A stretch of 13,185 nucleotides of DNA from an uncultured Flavobacteriales bacterium. Its GTDB lineage: Bacteria; Bacteroidota; Bacteroidia; Flavobacteriales_D; Sanyastnellaceae. Below the pieces are notes generated by a model, which did no database searches, was not told the origin of the DNA, and saw only the letters and a program-made list of their open reading frames with translations. Location of the stretch: positions 1 to 13,185 of the forward strand of contig CALKHD010000118.1 in NCBI GenBank assembly GCA_938092195.1, written 5' to 3'. Numbering within the stretch: the stretch's first letter is position 1; each line of letters begins with the position of its first letter. The position numbers and the translations under genes were made by a program. Of the stretch, positions 7,012 to 13,185 are shown one piece after another.

Positions 7012-7659
7012 TTGAACTGGAAAGGCTGGCGTGAATCTGGGCATCCATTGCCGGGACCCGATGCGCATGCTCCGTTCATGCCCTATGGTCGGACGTCTGC
7101 ATCGGAAGCGAGAAAGTGCGGAGAAGCGGGCGTGGATTTTCGTGAAGCTGCCGTTTTGATTGGCATCGAAGCTGATGGTCGGTTGGCGCTGATTGAGCGC
7201 GCGCCCTATGGCGGGGTTCACGGCGGACAAATGGCGTTGCCTGGAGGTGCAAGAGAAGCGGGAGAGACCATGTTGGAATGTGCGCTTCGAGAATGGCGCG
7301 AAGAATTGGGCCTTGGAGTCCACCACCAGCCGCTGCAACCTCCGGTGGCCATGACCGAAGTGCATGTGGCGCCGAGTCGATTCATTGTGCGGCCATTTCT
7401 GGCTCCGGTGCAATTGCCGAATTCTTTGTTACCTGATCCCATTGAAGTAGCCAGGGTTCATCGCGTGCACATTCAAGAACTTTTGGATGCCGATCGCCGT
7501 GCCGAAGATCAAGTGCAGGTTGGAGGTGGCATTGGCCTGAGATTAAAGGCGCCTGGTTGGCGGTTGTCCAAAGTGCCATTTGTTTGGGGAGCCACGGCGA
7601 TGATGCTGGGAGAATTGGCATCCATCGTTGAGCAGTGGTCAGGCGACGGGGTCGATTAA
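7012..7659 (+). CDS. Nudix hydrolase, CoA-pyrophosphatase type
   Basis: A cytosolic Nudix enzyme, most likely cleaving CoA or related nucleotides at the pyrophosphate. The complete Nudix box G-x5-E-x7-R-E-x2-E-E-x-G (residues about 79-101, GAREAGE...REWREELG) binds the catalytic metal. It is preceded by HGGQMALPGG, close to the HxGQxxFPGG pattern of CoA-pyrophosphatases. The PLPGPDAH..M.PYGR segment near the N-terminus is also typical of Bacteroidota members, so the start must lie before it. The first in-frame ATG (7078) would remove this segment. TTG at 7012 (215 residues) is preferred, with TTG at 7000 and GTG at 6988 as alternatives; the frame stays open further upstream into aat. No promoter element is evident in the 86-base divergent gap. 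The next gene follows after 9 nt. Confidence 0.85.
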   Translation: MNWKGWRESGHPLPGPDAHAPFMPYGRTSASEARKCGEAGVDFREAAVLIGIEADGRLALIERAPYGGVHGGQMALPGGAREAGETMLECALREWREELGLGVHHQPLQPPVAMTEVHVAPSRFIVRPFLAPVQLPNSLLPDPIEVARVHRVHIQELLDADRRAEDQVQVGGGIGLRLKAPGWRLSKVPFVWGATAMMLGELASIVEQWSGDGVD

Positions 7660-7664
7660 CTTCG
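7657..7664 (+). promoter_or_regulatory. Possible internal -7 element before the HEAT-like gene
   Basis: TAACTTCG (one mismatch to TAnnTTTG) overlaps the Nudix stop codon and ends 4 nt before the ATG at 7669, the same spacing as at 3646-3653 and 12929-12936. It could be a promoter inside the two-gene unit or a coincidence, since the TAA is also the stop codon. Confidence 0.25.
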
Positions 7665-7668
7665 TCCC

Positions 7669-8211
7669 ATGGAACAAAACAGGGCCAAAGCTTTGGCTGA
7701 GTTGCATGCGGCTCTGCACTCTCCGTTGGCAGAAATGCGCGATGCTGGACTCAAGCGTGTCAAAGACGAAGGAGACTTGACGACTGTGGCTGAGTTGGTT
7801 CAGCTCAGGGGAGCCACCGATGAAGAAGCGGTCCGCAAGCAAGTGGATGACATTCTTCGCGGCCTCAAACTCGAGGGTGCAGGAGATGCGCTCTTAACCG
7901 TGGCGTTGGAGCCTGAGCACTCCGACCAATTGCCCGCCCTTTTGGCGTGCCTTTGGGAATGCGGAGGGACCGCCGAAGGCCACTTGAAAACGCTCTCAAC
8001 CCGCTGCGTGGACATGGGCATGCCCGTGATGGTGGAGGCCCTTACGTTGATTGAAGAACTTCCCGAATGGGTGGAAGATGAGGGCGACTTGTTGGAGGCC
8101 ATGATGGTTCTTCAGCAGGGCATTGAAGCCCGAAAAGGAGGCAATTCAGAGCCGGAAGTGGCCTTGCTCGCCATGATGTGGAAGGCGCTCTCTGGCCGCG
8201 AAAGGGCCTGA
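7669..8211 (+). CDS. HEAT-repeat-like helical protein (180 aa), function unknown
   Basis: A soluble, acidic, all-helical protein with no signal peptide. Helical pairs of HEAT type can be seen: MRDAGLKRVKDEGDLTTVAELVQL, EAVRKQVDDILRGLKLEGAGDALL, QLPALLACLWECGGTAEGHL and MVEALTLIEELPEW. It resembles a Bacteroidota group of conserved HEAT-like proteins with the patterns 'LLxxCWxxG' and 'ExLTxIEE' that have no assigned role. The start is ATG at 7669, 9 nt after the Nudix stop, so the two are probably cotranscribed. The 44-base gap to the convergent carboxylase gene has only a weak hairpin without a T-tract. Function cannot be inferred beyond a likely protein-binding scaffold. Confidence 0.82.
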   Translation: MEQNRAKALAELHAALHSPLAEMRDAGLKRVKDEGDLTTVAELVQLRGATDEEAVRKQVDDILRGLKLEGAGDALLTVALEPEHSDQLPALLACLWECGGTAEGHLKTLSTRCVDMGMPVMVEALTLIEELPEWVEDEGDLLEAMMVLQQGIEARKGGNSEPEVALLAMMWKALSGRERA

Positions 8212-8255
8212 CTCACGAGCGTGCTGAGCACCTCTGACTGGAAAGTAACTTGACG

Positions 8256-9902
8256 TCAGGTTTGCATCACACCTGTGATGAATGGGCCTTCGAGCGGAGC
8301 TCCATCCATGGCTGCGATGCCTTCTGAGACCCATTTGCGCGTTTCTCTGGGGTCGATGATGGCATCCACCCAAAGCCGCCCAGCGGCATAGAAGGGGGAA
8401 ACCTGTTCCGCGTAACGCGCTTCAATGTCTTGACGGATTTGGGCCTCCTTTTCTTCGGAAATTTCCTCGCCCTTCTTCTTCCGGGTGGCCACTTCAATTT
8501 GAACGAGTACACCGGCAGCCTGGGCTCCGCCCATCACCGCCAGCTCTGCTGTTGGCCAAGCCACCATCCACTTGGGGTCGTAGGCTTTTCCGCACATGGC
8601 GTAATTGCCAGCGCCGTAGCTGTTGCCCACGACAACGGTGAATTTGGGTACGACAGAATTGGCCATGGCATTCACCAATTTGGCGCCGTCTTTGATAATG
8701 CCACCTTGTTCGCTTTTGGACCCGACCATGAAGCCCGTGACGTCTTGCAAAAACAGCAAAGGCAGTCCCTTTTGGTTGCAGTTCATGATGAACCTCGCCG
8801 CTTTGTCTGCACTGTCGGAATAGATCACACCACCGAATTGAGTTCCTGACTTGCCGCTTTTCACCAGTAGCCTCTGGTTGGCCACGATTCCGACATTCCA
8901 TCCATCGATTCGCGCGGTGGCACAAATCAGCGTCTTTCCAAAGTCACGCTTGAATTCTGTGAATTCACCGTTGTCGACCAATGTGCTCAGCAAATCGCGG
9001 GTGTCATAAGGTTGGCGGCGAGATTCGGGCAGAACACCCAAGATGCCATCATAGCCTCCCAGAGGGTCAGCTGGTGCGCCCCGTCCATAGGAGCGGAGGC
9101 TGGGGCGATCTGCCCTGTGCAGCACCAACTTTCGGAGCAACGCAATGGCTTCGCGGTCGTCTTCAACCACATGGTCCACAACGCCTGAGATGCTTCCGTG
9201 CATGTCTGCACCACCCAGAGATTCTGCATCCACTTCCTCACCAATGGCCGCCTTCACCAAATAAGGGCCGGCCAAGAAAATGCTGCCTGTTCCTTTCACA
9301 ATGATGCTTTCGTCGCTCATGATGGGCAGGTATGCCCCTCCTGCCACGCAGCTGCCCATGACGGCGGCCAATTGAGGAATACCGGCCGCGCTCAAGCGCG
9401 CATTGTTTCTGAAGATGCGGCCAAAGTGCTCTTTGTCGGGAAAGATTTCATCTTGCATGGGCAGGTACACGCCTGCACTGTCCACGAGGTAGAGTATGGG
9501 CAGGTGAAACTCGAAGGCCAATTCTTGCGCCCTCAGGTTCTTTTTGCCCGTGATTGGAAACCAGGCACCGGCTTTGACGGTGGCATCATTGGCCACCACA
9601 ATGCAACGGACCCCTTGGATTTGACCGATCACAACTGCACAACCACCTCCAGGGCAACCTCCGTGCTCCTTGTACATGCCATGACCCGCCAATGCCCCAA
9701 TCTCGAGTCGGGGAGATCCTTCGTCGAGCAGCAAGTCCAGCCTTTCCTGAGCGGTAAGCTTTCCTTTGGCGTGTTCCTTGGCGATGCGCGCTGTTCCGCC
9801 TCCCATTCGGGCCAGGTCCAGTTGATTGTTCAGATCGGACAGCCGCAGTTTCATGGCGTCCATCCGTTGCTGCAGTTCGATTTCTTCAGGAGATACTGGC
9901 AT
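8256..9902 (-). CDS. Acyl-CoA carboxylase, carboxyltransferase (beta) subunit, methylcrotonyl/propionyl-CoA carboxylase type
   Basis: This 548-residue cytosolic subunit transfers the carboxyl group from carboxybiotin to an acyl-CoA. Its length and sequence fit the MccB/PccB-type carboxyltransferase family. The N-terminal half has MYKEHGGCPGGG, VANDATVKAGAWFPITGKKN, YLVDSAGVYLPMQDEIFPD and the oxyanion-loop segment GSCVAGGAYLPIMSDE (about residues 183-198). The C-terminal half has FLQDVTGFMVG, NSYGAGNYAMCGKAYDP (about 426-442) and the ELAVMGGAQAAGVL motif. The ANDATVK and FPDKEHFGRIF segments favour the methylcrotonyl-CoA type, used in leucine breakdown, but substrate should not be fixed from this alone. 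The partner alpha subunit (biotin carboxylase with biotin carrier) is not in the window. Start ATG at 9902; an earlier ATG at about 9914 is out of frame. Confidence 0.93.
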   Translation of the reverse strand: MPVSPEEIELQQRMDAMKLRLSDLNNQLDLARMGGGTARIAKEHAKGKLTAQERLDLLLDEGSPRLEIGALAGHGMYKEHGGCPGGGCAVVIGQIQGVRCIVVANDATVKAGAWFPITGKKNLRAQELAFEFHLPILYLVDSAGVYLPMQDEIFPDKEHFGRIFRNNARLSAAGIPQLAAVMGSCVAGGAYLPIMSDESIIVKGTGSIFLAGPYLVKAAIGEEVDAESLGGADMHGSISGVVDHVVEDDREAIALLRKLVLHRADRPSLRSYGRGAPADPLGGYDGILGVLPESRRQPYDTRDLLSTLVDNGEFTEFKRDFGKTLICATARIDGWNVGIVANQRLLVKSGKSGTQFGGVIYSDSADKAARFIMNCNQKGLPLLFLQDVTGFMVGSKSEQGGIIKDGAKLVNAMANSVVPKFTVVVGNSYGAGNYAMCGKAYDPKWMVAWPTAELAVMGGAQAAGVLVQIEVATRKKKGEEISEEKEAQIRQDIEARYAEQVSPFYAAGRLWVDAIIDPRETRKWVSEGIAAMDGAPLEGPFITGVMQT

Positions 9903-9925
9903 TTCCGATCATTGCGGGTGGGATA

Positions 9926-9933
9926 CCAATTTA
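9926..9933 (-). promoter_or_regulatory. Possible -7 promoter element of the carboxylase gene
   Basis: TAAATTGG on the minus strand partly matches TAnnTTTG (one central and no -33 match) and lies 23 nt before the ATG at 9902, inside the 62-base divergent gap. Its distance would give a short leader of roughly 15-18 nt. Weak on its own. Confidence 0.25.
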
Positions 9934-9951
9934 CGGCCTTCCCGGCCCCCG

Positions 9952-9959
9952 TACTTTTG
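9952..9959 (+). promoter_or_regulatory. -7 promoter element of the ABC importer operon
   Basis: TACTTTTG is an exact match to the Bacteroidota -7 consensus TAnnTTTG, in the gap between the divergent carboxylase and importer genes. It ends 5 nt before an ATG at 9965 and 47 nt before the preferred ATG at 10007. No -33 TTTG is evident and no Fur-box-like or riboswitch-like sequence fits in this short gap. Confidence 0.5.
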
Positions 9960-10006
9960 ACTTCATGGAATTGTCATCTGTCCATCGAGAATTCAAGCGC
10001 CCCACC

Positions 10007-11155
10007 ATGACGCAGATGCCCTTGTGCGGCCTCCGAGGTGTCTTCGGAATGCTTCTTTTGGTGGTGTGTCAAGGGTGCATTCAATCTGCCGCTCCGGGCA
10101 AAGCCCAAAATCCGAATGCGTTGCAGTCAGGCAGGATATCATGGGCCACCGGTTTTGGTTTTAAGGACGACGGGCAAGTGCTCTGGGTCACAGATGGCGC
10201 GGGAAGCGACACCGTTCATTGGGTCAAAGAAGGACGGGGTCAATGGCCGACGGGAGAAGGCCACATTCTTCCAGCGTCTCCGCTGCGCTTGGCCACATGG
10301 TCCACCACGCATGTGCCGTTCGTCTTGGCCCTTGGAGTGGACCAGCAATGGGTGGCCAGTGGTTACCTCGATCGGGTGAGGCCGATGACGGACTCAACCC
10401 GCGGCTCCTGCTTGAATTTGGGGGGCGATGCTGGCATTTCGGAAGAAACACTCTTGGCGAGTCAGGCAGATGTCCTCACTTCATATCCATTCGGTGACCC
10501 CATGGAAGGGGTGGAAAGCAGGACGGGTGTGCCCGTTCTCGCGATGGCTGAATACGTGGAGGCTCATCCTTTGGGACGGGCCGAATACGTGAAGCTGTTT
10601 GGCTGGTTGTTGGATCAGTCCGAGCGGGCAGACTCGGTCTTTCAAGCCATAGAAGGTCGGTATTTGAAGCAAGTCAAATTGGCCCAAGAAGGATCTGAAA
10701 AGACAGGGTGTCCCACGGTGTTCACGGGGAGCTTCTCTGGCGGGCAATGGACAGCACCGACAGAACGTGGATTGGTGGCCCGCATGATTCAAGATGCAGG
10801 CGGACATTATGTTTTCAATGCGCAGACGGCGGAGGATTACGGGCTGCGTCAGGTGGGCAACAATTATGAGGTGGAGCCGGAACAGTGCGCTCTGATTGCC
10901 GAAGGTTGTGAGGCATGGGGCAGGGTTGTCTATGCTCCCTCAGGCTGGTCCATGGCCGATGTGCAGGCCGAGGCCCCTTGGTGCAATTTCTCCGGCAAAA
11001 CGGTTTTCCACTGCAACACAGCTGAGGTGGATTATTTCGGGGCGGCCATTCTGGAGCCAGATCGAATGTTGGAGGATTTGCTTTCCGTCTTGCATCCCGA
11101 CCTTGCAATGCCTTCCGCATCCCCTTATTTTAAAAGGACAGGCACAACAGAATGA
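10007..11155 (+). CDS. Periplasmic substrate-binding protein of a FecBCDE/BtuFCD-type ABC importer, probable lipoprotein
   Basis: The product captures a metal chelate (siderophore, heme or cobalamin class) in the periplasm and hands it to the permease encoded next. It has the TroA/BtuF-like fold pattern, with the diagnostic segment MAEYVEAHPLGRAEYVKLFGWLL shared by Bacteroidota iron-complex binding proteins, plus a C-terminal lobe (VFTGSFSGGQW, MIQDAGGHYVF, YFGAAILEPDRMLEDLLSVLHP). The start at 10007 gives a short, typical leader (MTQMPLCGLRGVFGMLLLVVCQGC) with Cys24 as likely lipidated residue. The lipobox is poor (Cys at -3, Gln at -2). The in-frame ATG at 9965 lies right after a promoter motif but would add 14 polar residues. 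The stop overlaps the permease start by 4 nt (ATGA). The substrate is not determinable here. Confidence 0.88.
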   Translation: MTQMPLCGLRGVFGMLLLVVCQGCIQSAAPGKAQNPNALQSGRISWATGFGFKDDGQVLWVTDGAGSDTVHWVKEGRGQWPTGEGHILPASPLRLATWSTTHVPFVLALGVDQQWVASGYLDRVRPMTDSTRGSCLNLGGDAGISEETLLASQADVLTSYPFGDPMEGVESRTGVPVLAMAEYVEAHPLGRAEYVKLFGWLLDQSERADSVFQAIEGRYLKQVKLAQEGSEKTGCPTVFTGSFSGGQWTAPTERGLVARMIQDAGGHYVFNAQTAEDYGLRQVGNNYEVEPEQCALIAEGCEAWGRVVYAPSGWSMADVQAEAPWCNFSGKTVFHCNTAEVDYFGAAILEPDRMLEDLLSVLHPDLAMPSASPYFKRTGTTE

Positions 11156-12153
11156 CCTCCCAAAAGCTGACCATTGTCCTGCTGCTGGTCCTCATGACCT
11201 CGCTGTTCTCTGTGGGCCTGTTTTCTGGCCCAGCAGATTTGAGCATGGCGGATCAGTGGCTGGCCTTGCGCAATGGAGAGGGCGTGGCCGGGACCATTTT
11301 GTGGCAGCTGCGATTGCCAAGGCTTTGTATGGCGGTGCTTTCGGGCGCTGCGCTGGCCATGTCGGGCATGCTGATGCAGACGTACTTCCGGAACCCACTG
11401 GCTGGCCCCAGCGTCTTGGGCGTCACCTCTGGAGCGACCCTTGGTGTGGCCTTGGTTTCTTTAGGAGGGCTGGCCATCGGTGTGCCTTGGGGATTGTCCG
11501 GGTCGGTTTCAGGAGCCCTGTTGGGGTCTTGGGCAGTGATGCTCATTTTGGGGGCCGTCGTGGGGCTGTTTCGTTCTCGAACGGCGTTGCTGATTTTTGG
11601 TTTGATGGTGGGTTATTTGACCGGAGCCATGGTCACGGTTCTTCAAGCCGGCGCCGAGGCAGGAGCCTTGCAAGCTTTTGTGGTTTGGGGGATGGGCTCA
11701 TTTGCACAGGCCACTTGGACAGGGGTCATGACTTTGGGTATGGCTTTTGCCATCGGGGCGGTCTGGTGCTTCAGGTGGTGCCATGTGCTGGACATGTGGA
11801 CCTTGGGAAAGCTCACTGCATTGTCAATGGGGGTGAATGAACGCCGCCTGACGTGGGGCTTGTTGGGATGGACAGGGGCCTTGGCCGGTTTGGTGACAGC
11901 TTGGTGCGGGCCCATTGCCTTCTTGGGGTTGGCCACACCTCACTTGGTGAGGATCATGGTGCCCAAATCCCGCCACATCGATTGGGTGCTTCCCGTCGTT
12001 TTGACGGGTTCGGTCCTGGCACTGATGTCCGACTTGATTGTGCGGTTTGTTGGAATTCCATTGAACGCTGTTTTGAGCATCATGGGGGCTCCAGTGGTGC
12101 TTTGGTTGCTCCTGCGTCGCTCGCCGGGAAATTCTTCATCAGTCAAAGCATAA
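11152..12153 (+). CDS. FecCD-family ABC importer permease
   Basis: A 333-residue integral membrane protein with about ten hydrophobic helices that forms the channel of a metal-chelate/corrinoid importer. Conserved FecCD features are present: LRLPRLCMAVLSGAALAMSG (from about residue 53), MQTYFRNPLAGPSVLG, VWGMGSF in the middle, ALSMGVN, and the cytoplasmic coupling region CGPIAFLGLATPHLVR (about residues 252-267), which contacts the ATPase. Length is normal for the family. It overlaps the binding-protein gene by 4 nt and is followed after 2 nt by the ATPase gene, so the three are translationally coupled. A TonB-dependent outer-membrane receptor, normally needed for such substrates, is not in the window. 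Confidence 0.94.
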   Translation: MTSQKLTIVLLLVLMTSLFSVGLFSGPADLSMADQWLALRNGEGVAGTILWQLRLPRLCMAVLSGAALAMSGMLMQTYFRNPLAGPSVLGVTSGATLGVALVSLGGLAIGVPWGLSGSVSGALLGSWAVMLILGAVVGLFRSRTALLIFGLMVGYLTGAMVTVLQAGAEAGALQAFVVWGMGSFAQATWTGVMTLGMAFAIGAVWCFRWCHVLDMWTLGKLTALSMGVNERRLTWGLLGWTGALAGLVTAWCGPIAFLGLATPHLVRIMVPKSRHIDWVLPVVLTGSVLALMSDLIVRFVGIPLNAVLSIMGAPVVLWLLLRRSPGNSSSVKA

Positions 12154-12155
12154 CG

Positions 12156-12878
12156 ATGGCGCTAGAAATCAAAGGTTTACAATTGATTCGGCCCGCTGGA
12201 GAGGGGGGTGAATTGAATGCCACCATTGAGGCTGGATCTGCCGTTGTGGTGGTCGGGAGAAACGGGACGGGGAAATCCACCTTGCTTCAAACCCTTGCTG
12301 GCTTGCTTCCACCGAAAAAGGGCCAGGTGCTTTGGGATGGCCAAGATGTGCGACTCATGGGCCCCGAGATGAGGGCAAGTTGCATGGCAGTGGTGGCGTC
12401 TACACCTCCCAGAGAATCCAGAATGACGGTGTCCGATGTGATCGAATTGGGGTTGAGGGCAGGCGGTCACATGCATGACTTGCAGGCAGTCAGGATGGCC
12501 ATGGAAACCGCCGGCATTGACCATTGGTCGCAACTGCCTTTGAGCGCGCTGAGCGACGGAATGGCCCAGAGGGTGATGATGGCCCGGGCTGCTGCTCAAG
12601 GAAAGGGCATGTTGTTGCTCGATGAGCCCACCGCATTTTTGGATGTGGTTGGCCGTCGTGAGGTGTTGAGTCAGATGGGGGACTGGAGGTCTGAAGGGCG
12701 CATATTGTGGCTGGCCACCCACGACTTGGAGGGGGTAGAAGCAGCCGGTTGGTCCACCCATTGGCTTCATCTTCATCCGGGTCGAAAACAAGGTGGGACC
12801 TTTCACAAGGGGCCATTTGTGGCAGAAAAGGCCCGCCAAGCATTGGTGTTGGACCCGAACCCGAAAGAGCGAGCCTGA
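12156..12878 (+). CDS. FecE/BtuD-type ABC importer ATPase
   Basis: A 240-residue cytosolic ATPase that powers the importer, starting at the ATG at 12156, 2 nt after the permease stop; the frame is open further upstream inside the permease gene but only as a shadow. Walker A is GRNGTGKST (residues 34-42), Walker B is MLLLDEP (152-158) with the catalytic Glu157, the D-loop is FLD (161-163) and the H-loop is ATHD (His189). Two motifs are unusual: the signature is LSDGM (132-136) instead of LSGGQ, and the Q-loop position falls in AVVASTPPRES with no Gln. In related Bacteroidota ATPases I recall LSDG and a VLTE-type Q-loop, so this may be a lineage trait. The C-terminal tail (about 215-240) is variable and basic. 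Confidence 0.93.
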   Translation: MALEIKGLQLIRPAGEGGELNATIEAGSAVVVVGRNGTGKSTLLQTLAGLLPPKKGQVLWDGQDVRLMGPEMRASCMAVVASTPPRESRMTVSDVIELGLRAGGHMHDLQAVRMAMETAGIDHWSQLPLSALSDGMAQRVMMARAAAQGKGMLLLDEPTAFLDVVGRREVLSQMGDWRSEGRILWLATHDLEGVEAAGWSTHWLHLHPGRKQGGTFHKGPFVAEKARQALVLDPNPKERA

Positions 12879-12928
12879 AGAAAGACCACAAGGTTTCCCA
12901 ATGTTGAACCACGGGGGCGTTGGCCGGT

Positions 12929-12936
12929 TAATTTCG
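12929..12936 (+). promoter_or_regulatory. Possible -7 element (with -33 TTG) of the 3'-terminal gene
   Basis: TAATTTCG, one mismatch to TAnnTTTG, ends 4 nt before the ATG at 12941. A TTG at 12904-12906 lies 22 nt upstream, within the range expected for a Bacteroidota -33 element. This is the best -33/-7 pair in the window, and would give a leaderless or near-leaderless mRNA. Confidence 0.45.
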
Positions 12937-12940
12937 CATC

Positions 12941-13185
12941 ATGCCCAACATCGGTCGCATCCTGCTCACATCGGTCATCCTGTTGCTCATTGTGGGCCTG
13001 ATTGAATGGGGAGCCTATAGAAATGTGCAGAGGGTGTGGGGAGCCAGTTCACGATGGAATTGGATCAAGTGGTCCTGGAGAAGCGTGACCTTGATCCAAG
13101 TCGTTTGGACCATCATCTACTTTGTCCGTTGGCCGCATTGGAGGGAGTTCAAGCCAGAGTGGCTGCTTTTGACCCATGCAGTCCT
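12941..13185 (+). CDS. N-terminal part of a membrane-anchored protein, possibly a metallophosphoesterase (3' end outside window)
   Basis: The first 81 codons of a gene that runs off the window. The product starts with a short basic leader and a hydrophobic helix (about residues 6-21, ILLTSVILLLIVGLIEWG), then an Arg/Trp-rich segment (NVQRVWGASSRWNWIKWSWR) and a second hydrophobic helix (about residues 50-65, VTLIQVVWTIIYFVRW). This two-helix start with a basic loop resembles membrane metallophosphoesterases of Bacteroidota, whose catalytic domain follows after several helices, but no catalytic motif lies within the window. Any multi-pass membrane protein is possible. It starts 62 bases after the ATPase gene behind its own promoter-like element. 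Confidence 0.6.
   Translation, partial: MPNIGRILLTSVILLLIVGLIEWGAYRNVQRVWGASSRWNWIKWSWRSVTLIQVVWTIIYFVRWPHWREFKPEWLLLTHAV

Noticed and set aside
8217..8234. A GAG(C)GTG-CTGAG-CACCTC hairpin between convergent genes as a terminator
   Set aside because: Six base pairs with a bulge and no T-tract on either strand; not supported as an intrinsic terminator.
1..13185. Mobile elements, CRISPR arrays, toxin-antitoxin pairs and defence systems
   Set aside because: No transposase or integrase, no regularly spaced repeats, no inverted-repeat borders and no defence domains were found on either strand.

Overview
The window looks like chromosomal DNA from a member of the Bacteroidota, most likely a Flavobacteriales-type organism with fairly high GC (roughly the mid-50s by eye). 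The main evidence is a large secreted protein ending in a type B C-terminal domain of the type IX secretion system (T9SS), which is restricted to this phylum. Supporting evidence is the lack of Shine-Dalgarno sequences before start codons, and motifs resembling the Bacteroidota -7 promoter element TAnnTTTG just upstream of several genes. Neither species nor genus can be named from the sequence.

Layout. Positions 1-330 hold the 3' end of an ECF sigma factor, followed by a strong intrinsic terminator. Positions 426-3605 encode a 1059-residue cell-surface or secreted protein: signal peptide, choice-of-anchor L-like region, Calx-beta-like region, six Cys-paired Ig/PKD-like repeats, one PKD domain and a T9SS sorting domain. 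A FucP/GGP-type sugar:H+ symporter (3658-4977) and an unlisted-by-size 48-residue protein (5139-5285) follow on the same strand. A 13-bp perfect inverted repeat with T-tracts on both strands (5325-5360) separates these from minus-strand genes. Those are a small winged-helix-like protein (5377-5646), a divergent PlsC-like acyltransferase (5792-6244) and leucyl/phenylalanyl-tRNA-protein transferase Aat (6248-6925). Aat and the acyltransferase are 3 nt apart and probably form one transcript.

Divergent from aat are a Nudix hydrolase of the CoA-pyrophosphatase type (about 7012-7659) and a HEAT-like protein (7669-8211), 9 nt apart. These converge on a minus-strand acyl-CoA carboxylase carboxyltransferase subunit (8256-9902) that has no biotin carboxylase partner in view. 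Divergent from that gene is a three-gene FecB/FecCD/FecE-type ABC importer for a metal chelate, heme or corrinoid (10007-12878), with a 4-nt overlap and a 2-nt gap between its genes. The window ends in the first 81 codons of a membrane-anchored protein, possibly a metallophosphoesterase.

The genes are mostly housekeeping, envelope and transport functions. I found no mobile element, CRISPR array, tRNA, rRNA, riboswitch or recognisable defence system. No intergenic gap exceeds about 160 bases. The most notable points are the repeated promoter-like motif placed 4-7 nt before start codons (suggesting leaderless or nearly leaderless mRNAs), the six-repeat Cys-paired surface protein, the divergent acyltransferase beside aat, and the non-canonical motifs of the ABC ATPase.
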